Positions 25,501 to 37,500 of a stretch of DNA of 64,000 bases are shown piece by piece. Source of the stretch: Owenia fusiformis. Taxonomy: Eukaryota > Annelida > Polychaeta > Sabellida > Oweniidae. Position 1 is the stretch's first letter, and every line of letters begins with the position of its first letter. The stretch is from NCBI GenBank assembly GCA_903813345.2, contig CAIIXF020000009.1:23027759-23091758 (forward strand), read 5' to 3'. Both the position numbers and the translations under genes were made by a program. Below the pieces are notes generated by a model. It saw only the letters and a program-made list of their open reading frames with translations. It searched no databases and was not told the DNA's origin.

Positions 25501-28500
25501 GAATATTTAGTGTGTAATATATTCAACAAGATCGAAGATTAGTTCATTTATTGGATATCAGGATCGCTACATGCCAGTGTTTCTTGTTGCGGAAGATTCG
25601 CATTTTCACTACTCCATGTGAACACAGTACCTGCATGGTACTATTTATTTAAATTGGAAGCTTTGTATTGCACATTCTGTATTTAAAAAGGGTACATTTG
25701 ATTGGTAAAGTTTCAAAGTATTTCCAAATTTAAAATCCTCTTATTAAAATAATTTAACCTTTCAGACAACAAAAACATCCAGAGGGATATTGATATCATG
25801 CTAAAAACTCGAGCCAATGGAGATATCTTCATGGCCACACCTTATTATCTGAAATATGAGAGGAAGGGAAAAACTGTAGAACTCCTGGATGGAGAAGTTG
25901 TCGTAGAGCAGCACCGGGTGCCTGAGATAGAGCTGAAACCTCATGCTACCAAAAAGAAGTAAGTTTGTTTCTCGTGATTAAAAATCCACAGTGTTGATTT
26001 TCAGAGTTATCAACATGGACGTAATACAGTGTTGATAGGGAATTTTTAAATAAAATTTGCAAATAAACTAGATGCCCGTAGAAATAATATTGATTTTTGT
26101 CATTAAATATTCATAATTCGCCAAAAGTAACACCAGATTTTAAATGTTCATGTACTGTACTCATTAAATATCACTTAGAAATGAGTGGGATAAATAGTGT
26201 AAATAAAGTAAAAGCTGTTTTTTAACAAATTATGAAAATTCCCTCAAATGTTCACTGAATGCTGCTCTTCGAATGAAATAATTGTGCGGAAAAATTGGTC
26301 CATAGGAGATTATAACAAAATCTAATGTTTCACATGAGTGCTATTCCTCACCTTTTTCATTCTTAAAGGCTTGTTCTGTATTATAATGAGTTTCTTGAGT
26401 TTCACTTTCCACACATTTTAAAAATCAGTTTGGAATTTTCGTCTAGTGCACTTTCTTGTCAACATGTCATCAATTCTACAGTATCTACAGTATATTTTAA
26501 ATATATTTTTATTGTATATTCTAATGTTTCTAATTGTTTGACTTCATTTTCTCAGGCTGCTTGCTGTATGTCAACAATACAATAAAAAAGACCCTAGAAT
26601 ACACTACAAAATCACACTTTATGACTGTGATGCACAATCAGCAGAGGTAATGAATATAACCTTTTCTTAATGCTAGAGTGAGAACCAATAGGATACATCT
26701 CATACCGAGTGACCCTAGAAGAAGCTAGATAATATTTGATGAAATTTTTCTGAAAATAATGTACTAAAATGTCAATTTTTGAAAATATTATTATACACTG
26801 TATTTATTTCTTCAGACTGCATCCAAATTTTTTCACTATTGTATTCCTCTTTAATTTAATTAACATTTTAACTAGTAGCGAGATAAATAGTGACAAAATA
26901 ATAAAGCTATAATAGTATATGTCTCACAATTATAACATACATATGATGATGTGTGGTGTAAACTGGTCACAAAACAGCGGGCCGATATAAGTTTTGAAAA
27001 GCCCACACCCGCTCACTTTCTGATTGGTCAAGGTGCTGGGACTACTAGGCGCGTACTAACCAATTGACTGAAGATAAAAATATGTTGGTAATTTTCCTCA
27101 ACACACATCACCATTTATTTCATGTAAGAACACTTTAATTCCAAATAATTTGATGTAAATTTATTTATTAATGCTACTTATTTATAAATTTGTGTCCCTA
27201 AAGTGCTTAAGTTGTAGGTTTAGTAAAATCGCTTGCATAGTTTTATCTTCAGTTGATCTATAAATGCGTGTGCAGTTATACATGAGGTCAAAATGACTAG
27301 GACTATTAGATAAGAAAACGGTACTCTCTCACCAATCTACATCATCATAGGTGTGTTATAAATTGTTATAAATGCCTACTGGGCCTTGGTGAGATTGCTT
27401 GCAATCTTGATGTCTAGTTTTTTTATGTTTTTACTATCAATGTTTTATTTATTGTGTATCTGATCCTCTTAACTTCATTTTTATTAATACAGATATGCAA
27501 AGTCATAAATACTGATGCTGACAGGAATGCTGATACTGATGATGTAAGTTGATAAACTGGTAATATATAGCATATTAATAATGGTAAAGTTGGTTTTGTC
27601 TTATATCCTAGAATCATCAGATATTTTTATATTTAATTGATATTTTCTCTTATGTTCATCATACAACATATCAAGGAGCTACATGTATCTTAAACTGTCT
27701 TTCAACAGACCATGAATGTTTTATTACTCTTTAGAATGAACATTTTGCTGCCCATCGTGAGTAAACTATTAATAAATACTGGTTGTTTATACGACAATGG
27801 GACTAGGTCATCTTCTCGAAAAAGAACACAATGTTACATAATGGCAGTTATATGTCAAATAAGGATACCTAGTCTTATTTCCAAGTGAATGCCCTATTAG
27901 TCCACATTTGTCTAGTCACCATGTAGAAGGCTGGCGTATATTAGTTTCTCTTCTTTTTTTCTTTTTCAATTAAGATCTCGCCCATTAGAGATTTTGATTT
28001 ATTTTTAAAATTTTCAAAAAACAAATATTTTTTATAAATAATATATTCTGCATAGAAAATATCAAATGTAAAGAGATTTCTCTTGATAGTAGTCTTAAAA
28101 CTTCGAGGTTGGAAAGTGAAAAAATGTTATTCCTCCAAATCCACTGGAATTCGAGATAGAGTTCTCAAAAATCTTCACAGTCTTAACTCAATCAGTTTTT
28201 GACAAAAACCATTTGCATCCCTTAGTTTCTCTTGTTGATATTGATATGAATAATGAACCTGTCTGCAAATCAATTGTACACCCCATACAATGTGAAAATG
28301 TAAGAGGTGGGTTTTGACAAGGAACAAACAACAAAAATGCATAGCAGGTACTTTTTTAATAATGATGACATTGTAAAATTGATGTAAATTGGTCGAAATG
28401 TTTGTTATTGTTGTTTGTGCTTTTAAAAAACGTTTCCCTGTCACTTTGCATAGGGAGAGTTTATTCATAAATGCCATTTGCAGATTGTTGTCCTATTTTA

Positions 28501-31500
28501 TTACTTTGCTTTTGTTAGTACCATAGACCCAAGGTTCTGTTTGGACAGAAAGTAGTCTAGCTACAAACCTCTGTGACCCCCTCCCATCTACTTGACTTAA
28601 TACCTCTAATAATGAGTGCCTAGGCACATGTGCACGGAAGTGTAAGTAGTTTGAAAGAGCCTATCAGATATTTTTTTCTGTTCTTAGCTAGTGTATACTC
28701 TAAGTAGACAAGTGCATGTTGAGGAAATTAGCTGTGAGAAGAATGCTACCATGAGTTAGATAAGTATAATTTATACGATATTTATTGTTGAATATACTAT
28801 TTTAAATGCATTATTGAAAACAAATATGAATAAATATTAAATCTATATTTGTTAATAGTTTAGAAATTGTAAATGTAGATTAACAATATGCATTTTGTAG
28901 CTTGTGGTACAATTATACAGTAGATATAAAATGTCAGGTATCAGAACGGGGTGGGCGGGGGTGGGCAGATTTTCTGGATTTTTTAAGGTCACATGACCAT
29001 GACATCATCCGGGGGATGATGTCATGATGTCATGATGTCATGGATGTGTATGAATATGAATCATAACGAAATAACAAGTTGAAACATGTTCCACAATGGA
29101 ATTTTAGATGGTATAGCCCACTAATGAGATATAATCAGCGCCCTTATAAGGTGGAATTACAAGATGGCGGGCCCGGGGCTTTCAAAATCTCTGTTTTTAT
29201 ATTTCTCATGAGAGATAAAGATGAGCAGGAGATAGGATGGGGATTAGGAGATAAATTAATTGGATGGGGCTTTCATCTTAAATGTGTAAAAATGTTAGAT
29301 AAGATGCGCATATCATCATTGTTATCTTAAATGGGTGAGAAATGTATTTCTTGGACTGAATGTCTTTAGTAAAGTTCAAAATAATTCCCTTTCATATTAT
29401 TTTAAATTTGGTATAATCCATTAACAGTGTTTACAATTCTACTTTCAATATTAACCCAAAGAATCAATAATCCTATTGAGCTGGTCAAACAAATACTGTT
29501 CGCATAAAAGGAAAGAGAACTGGATTTTGGATTAAATATGTGTACAGATGAAAAGGTTTATTTATTTAAGTCCTATATTGAATTGACCGTTGAAAAGGTT
29601 TATTTATTAAAGTCCTATATTGATCATACTACTCTACTTGATTTCAACAATAATGGTCTTTTAATGTAATAATTGAATGTTGACATTTAATTATGTCATC
29701 ACAATGTTAATCCTTCATATTCTAGAACATCTTTTGTTTAATGCGTTAATCTTTTTTTCTGGAATAATCTAGAGTTTATGACATCATCATTTCATGACTT
29801 AAGTTTCTTAAAAAATACATGACATCATGCCCTAAAATATAATTTGACATCATTTTTACCATATAAAAATCTCCAAAAAGTGTGTGGACCATTTATGAAC
29901 ATGGTAGTAAACAACTGGTGATTTAGACATATCTGTATGCTTGTTAAGGTAAGTCCTAAATATTTGTATCATATTCTGTACATGATATTCAATAACACAA
30001 CATCTAAATGCAGTAGGATCATATATGTTCCAATTTCTTTGATAAGTTGTTATATATGAATTGTATTTTATGTAAATAATTTCATAGAAATTGAGGGAAT
30101 TGTATTTTATGTAAATAATTTCATAGAAATTGAGGGTAAATAATTTAGAAGAAATTGAGAGAATTTAGCATTGTGACATGGTCGAATACTTTAATTATCA
30201 TGTACAAATATTCACTGATTTACAAGTATTGTTCAAAAATGGGATGGGCTTTCATGTTAGATGTGTAAAAAATTATTAGATATGATGCGCATGACATCAT
30301 AATTTGAGACGTGGGGCTTTCATTGTTTACTTTATTAACATTTATTTCATTAGTTAGCATTATTATTAGCATATGTTAGCATCTGTTAGCATTATCATTA
30401 ACATATGTTAGCATTATTTAGCATTAGTTTTACAAATGTTCACTGATGTTCACAAATGTTCACTGATGTTCACAAATGTTCACTGATGTTCACAAATGTT
30501 CACTGATGTTCACAAATCCCCCTCCTCCTCCTCCTCCTCCTCCTCCTCCTCCTCCTCCTCCTCCTCCTCCTCCTCCTCCTCCTCATCCTCCTCCTCCTCC
30601 TCCTCATTCCATCCTCATCCCTATTTTCTCCTCATCCTCATCATTCCATCCTTATTTAGCATTAGTTTTACAAATGTTCACAAATGTTCACTAGTATTGT
30701 TCACAAATGTTCACTGATGTTCACAAATGTTCACAAATGTTCACTGATGTTCACAAATCCCCCTCCTCCTCCTCCTCCTCCTCATCCTCCTCCTCATTCC
30801 ATCCTCATCCCTATTTTCTCCTCATCCTCATCATTCCATCCTTATTTAGCATTAGTTTTACAAATGTTCACAAATGTTCACTAGTATTGTTCACAAATGT
30901 TCACTGATGTTCACAAATGTTCACAAATGTTCACTGATGTTCACAAATCCCCCTCCTCCTCCTCCTCCTCTTCCTCCTCCTCCTCATCCTCCTCCTCATT
31001 CCATCCTCATCCCTATTTTCTCCTCATCCTCATCATTCCATCCTTATTTAGCATTAGTTTTACAAATGTTCACAAATGTTCACTAGTATTGTTCACAAAT
31101 GTTCACTGATGTTCACAAATGTTCACTGATGTTCACAAATGTTCACAGGGAATGAGGAAGAGGAGGGAATGAGGAAGATGGAATTAGGAGGGGGATGGGG
31201 GATGAGGATTGGAGAATGGGGAGGAGGATGGAATGATGAGGATGAGGAGAAAATAGGGATGAGGATGGAATGAGGAGGAGGATGAGGAGGAGGAGGAGGA
31301 GGAGGGGGATTTGTGAACATCAGTGAACATTTGTGAACATTTGTGAACATCAGTGAACATTTGTGAACAATACTAGTGAACATTTGTGAACATTTGTAAA
31401 ACTAATGCTAAATAAGGATGGAATGATGAGGATGAGGAGAAAATAGGGATGAGGATGGAATGAGGAGGAGGAGGAGGAGGATGAGGAGGAGGAGGAGGAG

Positions 31501-34500
31501 GAGGAGGAGGAGGAGGAGGAGGAGGAGGAGGAGGAGGAGGAGGAGGAGGAGGAGGAGGAGGAGGAGGGGGATTTGTGAACATCAGTGAACATTTGTGAAC
31601 ATCAGTGAACATTTGTGAACATCAGTGAACATTTGTGAACATCAGTGAACATTTGTAAAACTAATGCTAAATAATGCTAACATATGTTAATGATAATGCT
31701 AACAGATGCTAACATATGCTAATAATAATGCTAACTAATGAAATAAATGTTAATAAAGTAAACAATGAAAGCCCCACGTCTCAAATTATGATGTCATGCG
31801 CATCATATCTAATAATTTTTTACACATCTAACATGAAAGCCCATCCCATTTTTGAACAATACTTGTAAATCAGTGAATATTTGTACATGATAATTAAAGT
31901 ATTCGACCATGTCACAATGCTAAATTCTCTCAATTTCTTCTAAATTATTTACCCTCAATTTCTATGAAATTATTTACATAAAATACAATTCCCTCAATTT
32001 CTATGAAATTATTTACATAAAATACAATTCATATATAACAACTTATCAAAGAAATTGGAACATATATGATCCTACTGCATTTAGATGTTGTGTTATTGAA
32101 TATCATGTACAGAATATGATACAAATATTTAGGACTTACCTTAACAAGCATACAGATATGTCTAAATCACCAGTTGTTTACTACCATGTTCATAAATGGT
32201 CCACACACTTTTTGGAGATTTTTATATGGTAAAAATGATGTCAAATTATATTTTAGGGCATGATGTCATGTATTTTTTAAGAAACTTAAGTCATGAAATG
32301 ATGATGTCATAAACTCTAGATTATTCCAGAAAAAAAGATTAACGCATTAAACAAAAGATGTTCTAGAATATGAAGGATTAACATTGTGATGACATAATTA
32401 AATGTCAACATTCAATTATTACATTAAAAGACCATTATTGTTGAAATCAAGTAGAGTAGTATGATCAATATAGGACTTTAATAAATAAACCTTTTCAACG
32501 GTCAATTCAATATAGGACTTAAATAAATAAACCTTTTCATCTGTACACATATTTAATCCAAAATCCAGTTCTCTTTCCTTTTATGCGAACAGTATTTGTT
32601 TGACCAGCTCAATAGGATTATTGATTCTTTGGGTTAATATTGAAAGTAGAATTGTAAACACTGTTAATGGATTATACCAAATTTAAAATAATATGAAAGG
32701 GAATTATTTTGAACTTTACTAAAGACATTCAGTCCAAGAAATACATTTCTCACCCATTTAAGATAACAATGATGATATGCGCATCTTATCTAACATTTTT
32801 ACACATTTAAGATGAAAGCCCCATCCAATTAATTTATCTCCTAATCCCCATCCTATCTCCTGCTCATCTTTATCTCTCATGAGAAATATAAAAACAGAGA
32901 TTTTGAAAGCCCCGGGCCCGCCATCTTGTAATTCCACCTTATAAGGGCGCTGATTATATCTCATTAGTGGGCTATACCATCTAAAATTCCATTGTGGAAC
33001 ATGTTTCAACTTGTTATTTCGTTATGATTCATATTCATACACATCCATGACATCATGACATCATGACATCATCCCCCGGATGATGTCATGGTCATGTGAC
33101 CTTAAAAAATCCAGAAAATCTGCCCACCCCCGCCCACCCCGTTCTGATACCTGACATTTTATATCTACTTTATACTTTCAGATCCACAAAATTTCTTATT
33201 TTTATACCAAACACGTGAAATGTTTTTAACAGTTTTTAGCATGTGCACGGAAGTGGAAGTAGTTTGAAAGAGCCTATCATATTTTTTTCTGTTCTTAGCT
33301 AGTGTATACTCTAAGTAGACAAGTGCATGTTGAGGAAAATAGCTGTGAGAAGAATGCTACAATGAGTTAGATAAGTATAATTTATATGATATTTATTGTT
33401 GAATATACTTTTTTAAATGCATTATTGAAAACAAATATGAATATTAAATCTATATTTGTTAATAGTTTAGAAATTGTAAATGTAGATTAACAATATGCAT
33501 TTTGTCGCTTGTGGTACAATTATACTTTCAGATCCACAACATTTTTTATTTTTAAACCAAACATGTGAAATGTTTTTAACAGTTTTTAGCTTGTGGTACA
33601 ATTTTACTTTCAGGTGCCCCCAAACTCAATTTCCACCAAAGTTCAGAGAGAAGGATCCATACTGCAAAATCTGGAAGGCGCAAGCACACATGTCCTACTT
33701 GTTTTGGCAGTTTCATATCATTGCCAAAACACCTCAGAAATACACACCAAAAAGACAAAAACTATAAATTGCCAGCCAACTGGAAAGAAGATTTCAAACA
33801 CGAATATACAAGAACAAAGAGAGTGGAAAATCCAAGAATGTATAAATATAAGATGTGTCAGAAATGTAGCAAAAGCTCCCTGAGGATGGATAAGCACAAG
33901 TGTGCCACAGATAAAACAAAAGTGTCAAATAACAAACTCGAACCAGCATATTTGGATAAAATTGCTGACTTTGAAGCCTGGATAGTTTCACCCTCGGGTG
34001 GTTCTAAAACCAATGGACTTGCAAAAAGATCCTCACATAACATTAAATTCATCTTAAAATGTGTGTGTGATGGAATAACCAATCAGTATGATGCGGGCAA
34101 CCAAAAGCTCGTTGAGGAGAAGTTTGTCACACCAGCTATGAACCATAAATTTCATAACATAAAAGAAACTTCAACCATAAAATCATATCTTGAGCATTTG
34201 CAGTTGTACCATCGCTTTTTATATGTTGAGAAACGCTCAATAAGCCAAGAAATGTGGGACTTATTTCAAATTCAAAACAGACTTTGGTGTAACACCATGC
34301 GAGCTGCAGGAAGGAAAAGGAATATTGCCAAAAAAGCAGCTGACCAGGAGAATCTGCCCACACCAGAGGAATTAAGGGCATACTGCAATTCACCCTTTGT
34401 TTTAAATATTAAATCAACTTTCACATCGGCTAACATAACAATTAAAATGTTAAGCCAAATAAGGAACTTCCTTATAACTACCATTGCCATATCAAATGCA

Positions 34501-37500
34501 TGCCGAGCCGGGCCACTCATAAATTTAGAAACTTTGCATGTTCAGCATGCTAGACACCACGATGGACACTATGTGTATCATGTAAGTCTGTATTCTTTAG
34601 TATTTTATTCTAAGGGTTATTTTGCTATTACTAAAACGATGTTGCTATATATTGGATCGTTTGATGCAATGCATGATGTTTGATGCTGTTAACTACCAAA
34701 TCTTTTCCTTGATAAGCCTATGGGTGTTTATTTGAAAGGGGGTGTGTGAAAAAAATTTTCCCCTCTATATAAAGGCCCATGATCATTCTTCTGGAGGACT
34801 TCTTAATAATTGCTCATTGGGCGAAAACATGTCATGCTCATGCCTCATGTTGCGCTTCTTAAATGTTCTCTGTGCACACCAATCATCCTTTAAATTATAA
34901 ACTGAAGCAAGGTAATTTTACTGTATCCTTATTGTTATGCAAACTTGACATGATGCAGCAAAGGCATGACCTAAAATGGTCACATATTGGTCAACGCACA
35001 TGATACTTTTGCGTGAGTATGAACGCAATTTGTCAACTTTATGATCGATAATATCACTCGTAATGAACTCAACAAACACTCAACTCTCTTAATAAAGGCC
35101 CATGGGCTTTTATTAAATCTTATTTCAAATAAACTCCCTGTGCAAAATAAATGCCAGCTCATAAGCGAGAAAATGTCGTAATTGTCTTAGAAAATGTAAT
35201 GTTTTAAAAATATTTTGTAGGTTATAGAAGGCCAAAAAACGTTCACTAGTAAAGGGGCAGCACAGTTGACCGTAGATGCTGATACACACGAAATGGTCAA
35301 ATCATTTCTCCGGTTAAAGCACAAGAAGTTTGAGGGGGAGTCAACATTTGTCTTTTCTGCTATTAATGCTGAAATGACTCAGCTTGGGACGAGTTCCATC
35401 TCGCAGGCTATAAGCAATCAGCTAAAGGATGCCCAGATTGGCTATGAGAAGAGTGCAAACTGCACATTATTAAGAAAGTTAACAGTGTCTGTGGTATGTC
35501 ATGCCTGGTCATCACGAACATGGGATGAAGTGTGGGGGGGGTGTCAGTGCAAAATCATGTTTCTGGTTTAAGCAGTTAGTGGAAATTAAGTATAAACTTG
35601 AAGGGTTGTTGTTAAATCAACCTAAAGGCCAATGTAATCACCAACATTTGAATGCGTGTCAGATTCTAACAGCTTCTCAGTCACAATAGCCCCCAGATGG
35701 TATACTCCCCTCCATAAGTTTGGCAACCTTAGCTCCCCCATTGAACTACGTGTTAAAGCCTCTTTACGTATGAATTTTTATTTACTTATCCGGCGATGAA
35801 ATAACTTATAATATTGATGGATATGTTACTTGACTTTATTTCCAATACCTCCAAATTTTCTCAATTTTTTCCACATTACAATAGGTCAAAAATTGATGAT
35901 AAATTTGATGAATTTTTGAAAATCGTCATTCTCATGACACCTTGCTAAACACTTTACAATTAAACAGTCCCATTTCCTTCCCATTGACTCCCATGTTAAA
36001 GAAAGGTCTAACTTGAACTTGAAACCTGATGACCACTGTTAGTTATCATTTTGTTTTTTAGATGTGTAACACCTTCCCTGAGGAATTGAATAGGCAAAAA
36101 CTCGCCGACCACATGAAACATACAGTTAAAATACAAAAAGATGTATACGAACTGACGGACCAAACCAAAAATGCGGTGCATGTGTCAAAACTAATAGGAA
36201 ACACAATTCTTGGAAAGGTTCACAAAGGTAAAAACCTGTGTTACAATAATACGTGGTGTATAAATTTAACATCCCGAGGATTTAACGGGTGTAGTAAGTG
36301 CAATAAGTCTGAATATATCATTGGTCAGAAAGCAATAAAACATGCTTGAAACTGTAATAGTTTGTACCCCCATTCCAAGCAAAATAGACTGATTATTTAA
36401 TGAATGAATAGCTGTGAGATTGACCAATGCATATAATATGTGTACTTTTAAATGCCTGCTTGTAAGACATGTTGCAATAGTCAAGTTATATGACTATAAG
36501 GCATGTACTTTGAAAGACTGACAAGCTATATGCCTATTTCAAAAGGCAATGGGGAAGAAATGGCTCAAAGGTATCCCAAGGGGATGGGCGTTTAGTACCG
36601 GAGTTTCTGGCAAATAGGCTCATTGGGGTTCATTTTGCACAGGACCTTATTTGAAAGAGTTTTTGATAAATGCCCATGGGGGTATTTTGCAAAGGGCTTT
36701 TGTTTGAAAGAGTTTGGGTGTTTATTGCCAGTACCCCCATGACTGTGAGGTTACTTTGAGAAAAAAAATTCAAAAATAATAAAAAAAACTCAAAATTACC
36801 TCACATTTATCGGGGTAATTGCCTGCATTTTTATTATTATTATTTTTGATGTTATGAGTATTGGCTACCAATTTTTTCAATTTTTCTTCTCAACATGTAT
36901 TGTAATGACTTCAGTATGAATGAAATGTCCCTTGGTGTTCTGGTCCTGGATTGTGATATTGGTTCTCGATTGGAGGGGGGAGGGGGATGTTAGAAATTGT
37001 TTCTTTTAACGTTAGATTATGGTTTTGGGATATATAGGGTCTACTTTTCTTATTCCAGATTTACACTTACAGTTTGCTTTTCTTGTTGGGTTTCTTTAAA
37101 GTTTTTAGTCACCCTTCCCTTTGGCAGTTGTGCTTATATATTCTGGCGAAGAGGCAAGTGGGCATTTATTCGAAAGAGGGGTGTATGAAAAAGTGAGAGT
37201 ATTGTAAACAAACCTATTAGCCTGACCATTCAGTATTTGTATAATATTTTTAAGACCCAGATGATGTGATGAGCGAAGTAGACGAAGAAGACCAAGAATG
37301 TCATGATGTGATGGGCACAGTAGATGAAGACCCAGAATGTGATGATGAGGATACAGTAATTGAACCTAAGATAAAACTAAAAAAAATTTAACAAGGGCTT
37401 TCATATCATTATTGATGCTGACAGGATATATTTAATCATTTCAACTCTTCAAAGGCAACCTCTAAATATCACTATTATTTTTAGGCAATCAAATAAAAAC

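Larger units (their letters stand above)
28627..33592. repeat. Tandem duplication of a 355-bp intron segment, first copy split by the palindrome
   Basis: The segment from CATGTGCACGGAAGTG to AACAGTTTTTAGC is present twice. Copy 1 is 28627-28918 plus 33176-33239; copy 2 is intact at 33240-33592. They differ at few positions. Each copy ends with a polypyrimidine-TTTCAG stretch like the real acceptor at 33613, so two pseudo-acceptors precede the true one. Confidence 0.85.

Noticed and set aside
29079-29330. 83-codon open frame, identical to one at 33009-32758
   Set aside because: Present only because the palindrome arms are identical; no recognisable domain, no splice context, and the arms are young.
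30476-31612. Open frames of Pro-only or Ser-only repeats
   Set aside because: They are translations of CTC/GAG triplet arrays and mirror each other across the palindrome.
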